The notes under the pieces were generated by a model. That model made no database searches. It had not been told where the DNA came from and saw nothing but the letters and a program-made list of their open reading frames with translations. From Diabrotica undecimpunctata (Eukaryota > Arthropoda > Insecta > Coleoptera > Chrysomelidae), in assembly GCF_040954645.1 (NCBI RefSeq), contig NC_092805.1, positions 20,548,741-20,612,740 on the forward strand: 64,000 nucleotides of DNA, given 5' to 3'. Below, in pieces: positions 36,901 through 46,408 of the stretch. Numbering within the stretch: position 1 is the first letter of the stretch; every line of letters starts with the position of its first letter. The position numbers and the translations under genes were made by a program.

Positions 36901-39669
36901 ATTTATTTAAATTAGGCATCCACGCTTACCTAATCAAATTTCGATGCCCTTGATTAGCAAACTGTCTTTTTTTTTTGTTTTTTTCACAATAAAATCTTTA
37001 TTTTTAACATATTAAATTATTAAATTTTTAATTTTAAGACTTAAAAGGGTATGAAATTTAAATTATTCAAAGTATTTATTTTTTTATTACATGTAAATAA
37101 AGTTTTATAATTTTGAATTAAAAATAGCTTTGTTCCAACACTACAAAAAAACCTCACATAACTTTTTATTATACTATTTTCCTGTCCAAAAATTTACGAA
37201 ACATTTTAAAAAGTTTTCAAAATTATATTCAACCAAAAATTTCATTTTCTCAGCACTTTTCATTAAACTTTTTAAAGTATTTTCGAAATTATTTCATTGA
37301 ACAATTGTCTTGTTCAAAAAAGTATTCAATGAAACTTTTTACTAAATTTTGAAATTTTCCATTTCGCTGAAACCTCCAAACTTCCATTTCATCCATAATC
37401 TTTTAATAAAAACAAAAAGCATTCCTGAATTATTTTTCAAATATTTATCAGTAACTTTTAATGAATAGTCTACGTGAAAGTTTTTAAACTGTATGGGTAC
37501 TATTTAATCTTGTTTTAAAATAACAACTACTAGTAAAACCTAATTTTCACAATGAACAAATATTGGGGAAATTATTTCAATATAGTCTTAATTGGACCTA
37601 CGTTTTAACGCATAAATTTTATCAAAAATGTGTGCAAATACATATAGCGTATTTGATTGTGCTAATAATAGCAAAAATAGTAAGTGTAGTTTTTATAGGT
37701 TCCCAAAGATTACATATAAATTAGAGAAAACAAAAAGATGGATCCGTGCTATTAATATAAAAAAGTAAATATCACATAACTTCATTTTTATGCAATTGAA
37801 ATAGGAAAAATTTAAATAATTTATATTAAATGATATTTTATAAGGCTTCAAGCTAACTGCAGAGTGCCTGATGACTTTAGCTTTTATATCATAACTTTTA
37901 CTATTACTGTTTTTAAATATAAATAATATGCTCTTTCATGTGAAAAACTTGATTTGCCAGTGCTAGATCTTCCCCTTTCTTTTCCGTTTGTGGTTGAAAA
38001 GATATATTATGATGAATTTTGAGAAACCCAGTTTTTAATACTACATTTATTTTGTACATAAACTGGAAAAACATAATTAAAAAGTTAATTATTAATAATT
38101 GTCAATTTCGCATGTATTTAACAATGTCAAACATATGTCATATGTTTAACCTGAAAATTGGTAGGTCCAAAACTGTCAGATGAAGGCGGTAGGTGTCGCG
38201 TCAGTCACGCACGTAGCGAATATATAATCTTCATAACTGATTTTTTTATTCATATATGAATGAATGAATAAATTATTGGTTTCAAAAATGAAGCCAAATG
38301 TTAACTTAGTATTACTACATAGTATATTCAACTAAACAGAATTTGCCTCTGGGGGGGGGGGGGTTTGGTTGGTCACCGAATTTTTTTTTATGATGTTACC
38401 TCCATTTTGAGTCCTTAAAATGTGTGAGTAACAGTGTCGGAATAGGGTCCTGGTGAGGGGGTTTAACCCCTAAAACGCCCCTGGGTGCGCCACTACAACT
38501 AAATAATATTCTTTTCATTATATATTAAACCTAGATACTACCGTCATTTGTTAAAATAAATGTTACAGAAATATTGAACAACAAAAAAGTAAAATAAAAA
38601 TATATGAGAAATGATAAACATTTTGAAGGTAAGAATAGCAGATAGTTTAAAAACCTTTTAAATGTAAATATTGCTGCTCTTAGCTAATATTAATTTGCGT
38701 AATTTAAAACAAAAAATAGGGACATGAGAAATTATGAAGAAGAAAAAAGATATAGCCTATAAATTTAACAACTCATGGATAAACATAAAGTAGTTAGCCA
38801 ATTTTTGAAGCTAACAACTTATTTTAAGCAGTAAAAGGATCATTAGTGTCTCGAACTTTTCAATCTATATAAACAATGTTTACTTACCCATCTGACTGAA
38901 GAAAATCAATAAACACGTCTTTGGCTTCTTTGAAGAAAAAATGATTGTTGAACATGTTATACCAACAAAATTGAAGAGGCCCAAAAAAATTGTGAAACCT
39001 TTTATCTATATCTAGCAAAATACTAGACATGTGATCACAATTACTTTGAATGTATTCATGAATTCTAGGAGTTCCGATACATATAACATTCCTTAAAATA
39101 TAGAAAATATTGTACTTTCAAGAAGTATTAAAATATAATAAAATACAGTATATGGATAAAAATACATACTTATATCCTAGTTCTTTAAATATATCCATTA
39201 TAACAGTTACTGATGTTTGTGAAAAATGATACTGTGCTTCCCGTTTGGAATCATCTAAAGCTGGCAAAACTGCAGAGGGATGTCTCAATTGTAAATCATT
39301 TAAACTTTTAACAACTGTGTGACTGGAGTGTTTTTCATTATCCTTACATAAAATGTTACAGGTACTACAAAACGATCTTTTAGAAACATCCAGCGAAAAT
39401 ATTTCATTAAGATTAAGAAACATTTTTCGGTGATTAATACCTTTGACAAATTTTTGGTTTTGTATTGCCCAAAAGGATTCTTTATTTTTCGACTTTTCTT
39501 CTTCCCAAAGAAAAAAATTACACTGTTTTCTATCTCTGCAAGCAGAACAAGCAAAATATCTCCTGTTTTCATCTTCAATTTTTCTTGAAAACAATATTGT
39601 TGGCCCATGTGGACAGCAAGGATGATTCCTTATATCTTTATCGATAACTTGTACACTTCCTTTAGTCAT
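24827..39669 (-). CDS. ZCCHC4: ZCCHC4, 28S rRNA N6-adenosine methyltransferase (five exons)
   Basis: Complete host gene reassembled from five exons: 39669-39170, 39091-38888, 33530-33237, 33146-32915 and 24946-24827, together 1350 nt for 449 aa plus stop. All four introns (78, 5357, 90 and 7968 bp) start GT, end AG and keep the frame. ZCCHC4 installs m6A on 28S rRNA in the nucleus. The order matches the family: GRF-type zinc finger (about 18-56; CPHGPTILF, FACSACRDRKQCNFF), a small C/H finger (about 100-117), an AdoMet methyltransferase domain with catalytic DPPFGG at 244-249, a Cys/His-rich zinc cluster (345-403), and a CCHC knuckle (C412, C415, H420, C425) before a basic tail. Human ZCCHC4 is 513 aa, so this one is slightly short. 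No stop interrupts it. ATG 39669 was chosen because an upstream ATG leads to a stop two codons later. Confidence 0.93.
24950..25419. other. ZCCHC4 intron 4, unassigned start
   Basis: The part of the 8-kb intron next to the terminal exon. AT-rich, with no recognisable coding sequence or repeat ends. Confidence 0.4.
25420..25600 (-). mobile_element. RTE-like 3' end fragment, family D
   Basis: The minus strand reads EIRWRGRPRALFKDQVEEDL, then KEWKLILEQAKTHYGL and a stop, followed by an ATGATGATGATGATG tail (CATCATCATCATCATT on the plus strand at 25426-25441). This is the common 3' terminus of a widespread arthropod RTE-like family. Only the last ~180 bp are present, as expected from heavy 5' truncation. 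Confidence 0.6.
25690..26808 (+). mobile_element. RTE-like retrotransposon fragment, heavily deleted
   Basis: Opens inside the linker (NRWAEFFDAKFNCP) and runs into the RT: AIKRLKNNKAPGTDQIYSEL, MPCEWSQDVICPLHKKGD, YDNYR. After a large deletion and frame changes it resumes at 26320-26532 with a GLRQRDALSYLLFNIAL motif (normally GVRQGDALS). The YADD core is gone. It ends at 26605-26808 with a C-terminal RWTGYIIHMP ... IGRRSRDRLKD and a GATGATGATGGTGGTGA tail near 26790-26806. Many stops. Confidence 0.7.
26830..27790 (-). pseudogene. decayed non-LTR reverse transcriptase fragment
   Basis: The minus strand, read across frames, gives EARKFFRWLAK (about 27390), then IKKLKENKSPGTDGSPLELLKHD near 27130-27200 and further down YLPKPDTK and KNQRSKS-like pieces around 26910-27040. 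The SPGTDG..LELLK motif is a typical start of an RT fingers domain. It is too damaged for a clade call, and the endonuclease and YADD core are not visible. Confidence 0.5.
27791..28903. other. ZCCHC4 intron 4, no gene seen
   Basis: Between the RT fragment and the gypsy element. No open frame with recognisable similarity on either strand. Confidence 0.45.
29631..30968 (-). pseudogene. gypsy RNase H end, integrase and C-terminal tail
   Basis: Starts with IIRWRLELSCYSFDIQYRPG, then an H2C2 integrase zinc module (LHQSLCHPEI ... RCPICAEIK) and the catalytic core with FERLSLDFKGPLP (first Asp) and YIHSDQGG (second Asp). Right after this a run of 11 C on the plus strand (30406-30416) shifts the frame. 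The continuation, with a TERYNG-like catalytic Glu region and WEEVVEIALHS, is in another frame. The tail reaches 29631 (SLIRRSTREKT). Confidence 0.8.
30999..31925 (-). pseudogene. gypsy reverse transcriptase and RNase H start
   Basis: RT motifs in order: KRMVVDYSQTINKFT, STIDLKNAYHQIPI, FCRIPFGVTNGVACFQ, VYAYLDDITVCG (catalytic YLDD), LLGYQIEN, then SLKRAVGMFAHYSKF. RNase H begins IPFIVESDASDFCIAASLSQ and SVEKEAYAIVEALRKWRHFL. About 10-15 residues normally found between VEDIV and STIDLK are deleted. It is preceded by frame breaks and ends in a stop at 30999. Confidence 0.85.
31972..32496 (-). pseudogene. gypsy aspartic protease region
   Basis: Contains TESLIDTGSSESYISKNYA, the DTG/S active-site motif of retroviral-type aspartic proteases, then VVIGHDLLKQHSSLEI, the usual second conserved segment. 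It runs to KFISDEI and stops. The frame changes between gag, protease and RT. Confidence 0.8.
32518..32838 (-). pseudogene. gypsy gag C-terminus with two zinc knuckles
   Basis: Begins mid-gag (LNNTITLQDAIVKAQSLESA is the usual region just before nucleocapsid), then a CYFCGSTERHPRGLCPARD knuckle followed by CKKCSKVGHFSKVC. These bind the genomic RNA in the parent element. The capsid part is absent. Confidence 0.8.
32915..33146 (-). CDS. ZCCHC4: ZCCHC4 exon 4: Cys/His zinc cluster
   Basis: 232 nt, acceptor TTTCAG, donor GTAGTT, ending in phase 0 after Lys410. It has 13 cysteines in a repeated CxxC pattern (HCKICKRW, HCAACNSCTSKNG, HCEECNRCVKPTWKHC, CGRCA, HSC). The family signature CNSCTSK and CVKPSWIHC is easily seen. 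Confidence 0.93.
33237..33530 (-). CDS. ZCCHC4: ZCCHC4 exon 3: catalytic DPPFGG
   Basis: 294 nt. The acceptor is TTTTTAG and the donor GTAGGC. It carries MVIITDPPFGG (the [D/N]PPF motif of N6-adenine methyltransferases), LPIFWIYPYFMEPQI, FSMLDYKVEYENH and PIRIFTNV, each with a clear family counterpart. Confidence 0.93.
33531..33879. other. ZCCHC4 intron 2, exon-proximal part
   Basis: AT-rich intronic sequence between exon 3 and the RTE insertion. No feature recognised. Confidence 0.45.
33896..36336 (+). mobile_element. RTE-like retrotransposon, family B copy 3, with 16-bp target duplication
   Basis: Inserted antisense in ZCCHC4 intron 2. AAACCTTTTTTAAAAA is repeated at 33880-33895 and 36337-36352. 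The copy is 5'-truncated inside the endonuclease (IIGKYGLGIRNERGD, LSKRRLYTWKSPADT, YPGADVPTDHNILVGKI, with stops), then linker and RT. It ends in (GAA)n at 36326-36339. Family B membership rests on shared LPTDWLKSTFVTIPKK, FGFRSGLHTREALF and C-terminal AAVNKVTIANMVANM. Confidence 0.92.
34894..36312 (+). CDS. RTE-like reverse transcriptase plus C-terminal domain (open)
   Basis: An uninterrupted 472-codon frame, the longest intact RT in the window after the I-like element. RT motifs: FVTIPKKHRPKTCGDY, SLMSHVLKIFLRVI, NVYICAIDFEKACDKV, KRGVRQGCTLSPLLFNLY, NIRYADDTLVLA (catalytic YADD intact), KLNVKKTKYMIV. C-terminal domain: YGVEAWTLTEA, RKLEYFGHIMRHPEKY, GRRRTSWLKNLRKWYG. The upstream frame (33896-34890) is broken by stops near 34000, 34290, 34626 and 34750, so the full polyprotein is not made. 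It runs antisense to the surrounding gene. Confidence 0.85.
   Translation: MGESGIKALCNLFNRIYDTGILPTDWLKSTFVTIPKKHRPKTCGDYQTISLMSHVLKIFLRVIHSRIYTLLEDRISNTQFGFRSGLHTREALFSIQVLVQRCRALNQNVYICAIDFEKACDKVKHNKMLEILETAALDNKDLRIITNLYWHQVARIKVEQELSDEINIKRGVRQGCTLSPLLFNLYSEEIFKEALMETTEGIIVNGVTVNNIRYADDTLVLANCGEDLQNLMNKIKQTCDQYGLKLNVKKTKYMIVSKQNYIQDDGIKVGDATLDRVEKLVYLGSNINESWDPTAEIKSRIEQARSAFVKMRNILCSHDLSIDLRVRMTSCYIFPVLLYGVEAWTLTEAILKRLTAFEMWVYRQLLKISWVDRVRNEEVLRRLNQTTQLVNIIKKRKLEYFGHIMRHPEKYDLLHLIIQGKIQGNRGPGRRRTSWLKNLRKWYGKSTTSLFRAAVNKVTIANMVANMISNNR
36353..37627. other. ZCCHC4 intron 2, AT-rich, no gene seen
   Basis: No recognisable coding sequence. It contains a single CCAAAGAATATAGATGCAT near 36727-36745, matching one arm of the 21755-21790 palindrome. 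Confidence 0.45.
37628..37764 (+). CDS. possible THAP-domain first exon
   Basis: ATG at 37628 opens a 45-codon frame ending in a splice-donor-like AA|GTAAAT. It reads SVFDCANNSKNSKCSFYRFP ... KTKRWIRAIN, the shape of the first half of a THAP zinc-dependent DNA-binding domain (C..C ... FHRFPK ... R.KWI.AI). The position of the first zinc Cys may be Tyr7 here (TYSVFDC rather than TCSVFDC), which would damage the finger. THAP domains occur in host regulators and in P-element-type transposases. No second exon was recognised between here and exon 2 of ZCCHC4. It may be a decayed P-like transposon or a real antisense intronic gene start. Confidence 0.45.
37765..38887. other. ZCCHC4 intron 2, repeat-like remainder
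   Basis: No coding similarity was recognised. A run of 13 G (38351-38363) and a GC-richer stretch near 38430-38500 (GGGGTTTAACCCCTAAAACG) look like the end of a dispersed repeat. The second half of a THAP domain was not found. Confidence 0.45.
38888..39091 (-). CDS. ZCCHC4: ZCCHC4 exon 2: start of methyltransferase domain
   Basis: 204 nt with acceptor TTAAG and donor GTAAGT (38887-38882). It encodes NVICIGTPRIHEYI, SILLDIDKRF and CWYNMFNNHFF; the family equivalents are VLCVGTPRLHE, SLLLDIDFRY and YNMFNHHFF. The exon ends QSDG, with the Gly codon split GG|C across the 5.4-kb intron. Confidence 0.9.
39170..39669 (-). CDS. ZCCHC4: ZCCHC4 exon 1: start, GRF and C2H2-like fingers
   Basis: Encodes residues 1-166 plus two bases. 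It contains the GRF zinc finger and the RSFCSTC ... HSSH finger, and ends at LGY before the donor GTATGT (39169-39164). It joins exon 2 at an AA|G codon giving Lys. Confidence 0.92.
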
Positions 39670-39842
39670 GTTACAGTTTTTAATAACATATAATAAAAGT
39701 TATAATTATTTGTTAAAGTATTTTCTTCAAAGCATGATGGCAGTCTAACCTAAAATAAAAACAAAACATTCTTCTTCCAGTCGTGGTTAGTTACCTTGAC
39801 TACTTGTATTTATAATTTGTATAAATGATATACTCGGTTCGC

Positions 39843-39910
39843 GGACGATTTTCACATTTGGTCCCATTGAAGATAGCTATAATTGAGCCGTCAATTTAAG
39901 TTCATAGAAC
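39843..39910 (-). promoter_or_regulatory. 67-bp sequence shared with the front of the zinc-finger gene (ZCCHC4 copy)
   Basis: On the ZCCHC4 sense strand this reads GTTCTATGAAC ... CTCAATTATAGCTATCTTC ... AAATGTGAAAATCGTCC, ending about 175 bp before the start codon. The same sequence with about three differences occurs upstream of the zinc-finger gene at 46926-46992, also in the sense orientation. Function unknown. Confidence 0.6.
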
Positions 39911-40033
39911 AAATTTTTGATGTTTGACTGTGTTGTCATGTTTTTATAATGTATATGTTGTAGGCTTCCCAGTACGAACTGTCTATTAGTGAATTTAGTA
40001 ATCATTTTTTTGCGAAGTTAGTTACTTTTGGAC

Positions 40034-40072
40034 CATGGTACAATGAATACACTGTGTATTCATTGTACCATG
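40034..40072. repeat. 39-bp palindrome framed by a 9-bp direct repeat
   Basis: CATGGTACAATGAATACA, then CTG, then the exact reverse complement of the first 18 bases. CTTTTGGAC sits immediately on each side (40025-40033 and 40073-40081). The arrangement is what remains if a transposon loses everything but its two terminal repeats. Confidence 0.8.
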
Positions 40073-40081
40073 CTTTTGGAC

Positions 40082-41046
40082 AGACCTAAACTCTATCCAC
40101 CGAGAAGCGATAGTGCCAGTAAACAACGAAATATACGCGTGTATGGTTATAAACGTTTTAATTGGCTGGCGTTTAGATCTCTCTCCGCCTATTTCAGATC
40201 TGTATTACGAAAATTAAGTGATATTTATGAATATATATTTTTAAATAATAGAACATTTTTGATTCAATGCACATACAAAGGCGGCAATAAATGTTTTTCT
40301 CATCCCATATGTCATAAACTTGGGAATAGATATTCATTATACAATTTTTTGTTTGTATTTTTAAATTAAATACTAATACTAAATCAACTGACAACACTGT
40401 ACACAGCTGTACTGCTGTAACTTCCATTAAATTAGTATTTGAAGAGAAGTCGAACGATAAAGATGCATCCCTAGCCACAGTTAGACGATACTTCTGTTAT
40501 TGCGCTGTTGCCAATTTGTTATATTTTATTGTGCTACATAGATTTTAAATCCATTTGTTGACAATTATGAAAAATGAGCACATACATTTTGCAATGCATA
40601 TGGAATGACATTTAAAATAAGTTTTTTTTTCAAACCCTTTATATTTTGTGCACTTATTTCTATTTCCGTTAATCAGTCTGGTAAAATTATAATAAATCAA
40701 ACTTGAGGAAAATGTATGTTATGCATTATTCTTATAAAAAAGATTTACAAATAATAATTGAGATTAGTGGGATAATTATGAAAATAAATACAAACAAACG
40801 AGGCTTACATGCCAAAAAAATCGTTCGCCTTCCGTTTTATAGCTAACTTGGGAAAAAAAACGTGGCTACTAAGATGGCTTACCTTGTTGTCGTTAAAAAC
40901 AATTAGGAAAAACTTGAACTATCACTATCACCATTACTACCAATTTCTATAATTAACGGTTCAACCATGACCTCAATAATATGATCAAGTTCCCAGAACT
41001 TTTTTTCTACTGTATTCTGCACATGCTTCACACAGTTTTTCCATTT
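40082..41046. other. gene-free stretch upstream of ZCCHC4
   Basis: Open stretches at 40028-40369 and its complement show no recognisable domain and I treat them as chance. The right part probably includes one end of the DD82E transposon, but its terminal repeat was not identified. Confidence 0.4.
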
Positions 41047-42268
41047 CTAAAGGGTAATGTTGTTAAGGGCATCATTTAAAAGGATTTTAACATCTGCAAA
41101 TTTGAAAGTCTTGTTGTTGGCAGCAACAAAATTTTTAGCATCAGACCAAATCAGCTCAATAGGATTGAGCTCGCAATGGTAGGGTGGCAAACGTAAAACG
41201 GTTTTATTTTGAGCTTTTGCGAGTTCATCGATAATATATTTGTTATATTCAGCCTTACGCGGTGCCACTAATTGTAAGAGTTCAACTTTAAGCATGTCCT
41301 CATCGAAGTCGATATTTTTTGATCGTAACCAGTCTTTTATTTTTTGCTTTATCCATGCTGTAGTCGGTACTTTCTCACTTTTTCGCGAATGGTAAGGAGC
41401 ATTATCGAGAACTATGACACAGTTGTCTTCTAAAAGGGGCAAAATATTTGCAAACCACTTTTCAAAACCGTCTGAGTTCATTTCCTCGTGATAGTCGCCA
41501 CTCTTTTTTGATTCAAACGTCCATAGGCCACCTTCTACAAAACCTGTTTCACTCCCAATATGTGTAAGAATCACTCTTTTTCCTTTGCCAGATGGATTTT
41601 TGAGACTTGCTGAGAGACCTGACAAAAACGCCTGCCTGGAAGATTTCACCGTTTCGTCAACCCACACATGAGATTTTGTATGTCCTGCATTTACCCACGT
41701 TTCATCTAAATAATAAATTTTCCTGTTTTCCTCCCGAAATTTTTTAATGGATTTTAAAAAATTTCGCCTCCATAAAATAATCTCTTCTCGTTCTAATAAA
41801 GCACTGTTTCTACCCCTACGTACGTATTTAAAATCTAATGATTTTAAAAATTTATGGAAAGTACTGCGTTTAAAATTTGGCAAGCTTTCGTCGTTAACAG
41901 CTGCAAGAACTTTGTCTATAGTTGGTATTTCGTTGCGAAAAAAAAAATTGATGTACAATTCGACGAATAGCAGTTTTATCAAAATCGTCTATTTTGTGAA
42001 GTATGGTTTTTCTGGGTTTGTTCTTTTTCGGTGAAGAAAATCCTCCTGTACTTTTCTGTTCCCTAATAATTCTGTACACAGAAGCTTCACCTACTCCGCT
42101 GGTAGAAGCAGTTTGTTTAACTATTTCCGATATTAAAGCTTCAGGACGCGATTCCGTTGTCGATTTATAAATATTATATATAACGCTTTTTTCCGTACTA
42201 CTAAATGCACGTAATTTTGAACGCTTTTTTGGAGTTAATTCCTCGGCAGAATCTGTAGAACTCGACAT
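41047..42268 (-). pseudogene. DD82E Tc1/mariner-type transposase, one frameshift in a homopolymer
   Basis: About 406 codons. The N-terminal part (42268-41950) has an acidic/basic leader and a helix-turn-helix region (EALISEIVKQTAST, GVGEASVYRIIREQK). The catalytic domain has IYYLDETWVNAGH (first Asp), CVIVLDNAPYHSR (second Asp) and LPPYHCELNPIELIW (Glu). I count 82 residues between the second Asp and the Glu, the spacing described for DD82E (Sailor-type) elements. The only break is a one-base shift at a run of nine A (41939-41947, plus strand), next to HQFFF/RNEIPT. If that is a sequencing error the gene is intact. Terminal repeats were not found. Confidence 0.8.
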
Positions 42269-42951
42269 TGTTTGTAAAACTGAAAATTAGACAGCAAACT
42301 GTAAACAGTGTAAAAAAATAAATATAAAAGCAAACAATAGAAAGCATAAATAAACACCCACTAAGTTCGATTAAATGCGCCGAAATGTACAATTATTACC
42401 ACGAAAGCTATTTTATCAACTGAACTTATAGCGAGTTTATACACGCAAGAATTTGCTGACGACAGTATTTGTTGGTTCAAACAAAATCAAACAGTAACTG
42501 ATTATGGCAGTGTTAACAGTGGCGGTGTTTTATTTCATTGTAAATAGGAGCGTGTTACAAATTGCTATTTATTTTTAAAATGGAAAAATTTCTTTTGCAT
42601 AAAACCAACAAGATGAATCCAGATAAGTACAACATATTATTAATTTTGGATTTCCAATTTACCAAAAAAATATGTTTAAAAAAGTATGTATTAGCAAACG
42701 TTAAATCCGGACCTGGCAAATTTGGCAACGCCTTGTTGTTTTGGCGCACTATCTCTTCTCGTTGGATAGAGTTTAGAAGTGGCTGGAAATTACTATACAA
42801 CCAAGCACACGTACTCATAGCCCATATTAATAGTAAACAAACTAAATAGTAAATAAAATAAAACTTTGCGAATTACCGACAATCAATATTTATTTATCTG
42901 CATCATATAATAAATAGTTATGTTAAATTATAACAACTAAAATATATTTTT
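42269..42951. other. gene-free stretch
   Basis: No recognisable gene. A 95-codon open frame at 42562-42849 has no domain I know. It probably includes the other end of the DD82E element. Confidence 0.4.
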
Positions 42952-43093
42952 GAAGTTATACTTCTATACGCGCGCTCCACGTTGAAAATTTGTACGGGAG
43001 TGAATCGGTGAAATTATTACATATGTAAGATAATGAGTAATAGAGAGACAGAAGATATATTTTCTCTCTTTTCCTCAATAAAAATGTTCCTTT

Positions 43094-43095
<2 letters not shown>

Positions 43096-43182
<87 letters not shown>
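43096..43182. repeat. (TA)n microsatellite, left half
   Basis: 87 bp of uninterrupted TA. It continues at 44719 beyond the LTR-like insertion. Confidence 0.95.
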
Positions 43183-44830
<1,648 letters not shown>

Positions 44831-45061
44831 TAGGTATATATAATAATGTATATATAATATTATATATATATAATATAGTATTTATTAATATTATTATTTT
44901 TGTGATATGTTTTGTATTATTTATTAAATGTTTAAAATTATTTTAGTCTTTTGTATTTCAAAATAATAATCTCAATAAATCACTGTTTGACCGAGAACTG
45001 TCAATTTTAAAATACGTTTGTGTCATGTCCAATTGGCAAATATTTTACGTGTTTGGTTCAT

Positions 45062-45095
45062 ACGCTGGTAGATGTGAGTTCGAATCCCAATATGA
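45062..45095 (+). other. tRNA-like box B motif
   Basis: GAGTTCGAATCCC resembles the T-loop/box B of tRNAs and tRNA-derived SINEs, preceded by GCTGGTAGATGT. The T-stem does not pair well and no cloverleaf could be drawn, so this is at most a SINE or tRNA remnant in the tail of the preceding repeat. Confidence 0.3.
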
Positions 45096-45224
45096 ATTTC
45101 CTTTTTTATTTTTGAAATATTTAAAAACCCCACGTTAATCTTATTAAATATATGTAATATACGCAAAAATTCTAAATTTTAAAATAAAATGAAAATTACA
45201 ACATAATCCGAGTTGTTGGTTTTT

Positions 45225-45888
45225 GAAGTTATACTTCTATACGCGCGTTCAACTTTGGAAATTTGCACGTGAGTAACAAGCCTCGTTAGGCATGTTAAAT
45301 TATAAATTAAAACTTGTAAATATCTCAAGAAAGTTCAAATGTGTACTTATATACACAACAAATAACAATTAAATATTGTATTTGTCAATGTCATAAATTG
45401 ACAGTTGTATTACCAAACAATATTGTTTTTATTAATATTTTTATCATGGTAAATTAAATATATGCATAAGTAAGTTACATATAATGTCATTTTTACAAAT
45501 ACTTATGAATATTGCATTTTAATTTGTATTGTATTATTATATTGAATTATGTTGCAGTATATTGTATTGTATTTTTATATTAATAACAAAATTAACAATT
45601 AATTTTACTGCAAATTATGTGTAAAAAAAATTTTTGCATTCAAGTCCTTTTATACATATTATATGAAAATAAAAATATATATTTTCATTAAAATATTGAT
45701 TCAATCCTTCATTTACTTACTTTACTATTACAGGTCAAATGTTTATATACAGCAAACGATGCACTATATACCTAATTCTTTTTCGCTTTCTGCTCTCTCT
45801 TACCTATATCATTACATATGTAATGATTGTGCAGATTGACTCCCATATAAATTTGTTACGACGAACTCGTGTATAGAAGTATAACTTC
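45225..45888. mobile_element. MITE-like element of the GAAGTTATACTTC family
   Basis: 664 bp bounded by inverted ends: GAAGTTATACTTCTATACGC at the left and the inverse (GTGTATAGAAGTATAACTTC) at the right. The right end also shows, inverted, the TACATATGTAATGATT and CTCTCTCTTAC segments of copies 1 and 2. No coding. An 8-bp hairpin GGCAGTCC-CACT-GGACTGCC lies just outside the right end (45892-45911). Confidence 0.65.
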
Positions 45889-46061
45889 TACCGGCAGTCC
45901 CACTGGACTGCCACACCCGTTTTTTTTTAAATATATACTACCCAAAATTTTATGGATTTAGTATACACTTCCACTATTTAGAATAATTCTTCTTTTTTTA
46001 AAGAAAGAAGTCTGCAATAGTAGTATATTTGAGCTATTAATACTGAGAAGTAGGAATTTTT

Positions 46062-46397
46062 TAATATTGTTCTGATGCTATTTTCTTGTGGCATTTTAAA
46101 TTAATTACTATTTAAATGGGAATAAGCCACAATTAAAGGTTAAAATACGTTTATTGACGTTTCAATTTCCACTTCGGAAATCGTTCTCAAAATACAAACA
46201 TTAGTAAATTAAACAAATTTTGTTTTTCGTTTGGAATTTTATTAAAATTAAATTAAACAAATTTCAAACGAAAAACAAAATTTGTTTAATTTACTAATGT
46301 TTGTATTTTGAGAACGATTTCCGAAGTGGAAATTGAAACGTCAATAAACGTATTTTAACCTTTAATTGTGGCTTATTCCCATTTAAATAGTAATTAA
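46062..46397. mobile_element. insertion dominated by a ~300-bp palindrome, 11-bp target duplication
   Basis: 46100-46398 is an almost perfect inverted repeat: arms of about 130 bp around a roughly 30-nt AT-rich loop near 46249. The arm carries GGTTAAAATACGTTTATTGA ... CAATTTCCACTTCGGAAATC and its complement. An 11-bp direct repeat TAGGAATTTTT frames the insertion (46051-46061 and 46398-46408), leaving 38 extra bases on the left. The arm resembles a widely dispersed insect repeat I associate, without proof, with Penelope-like elements, which can insert as inverted dimers. Confidence 0.75.
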
Positions 46398-46408
46398 TAG
46401 GAATTTTT

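Noticed and set aside
40028..40478. Open frames on both strands upstream of ZCCHC4
   Set aside because: No domain, and the plus-strand frame starts inside the 39-bp palindrome; not supported as genes.
45062..45095. tRNA gene
   Set aside because: There is a good box B-like core, but the T-stem does not pair and no cloverleaf can be drawn, so it is kept only as a tRNA-like motif.
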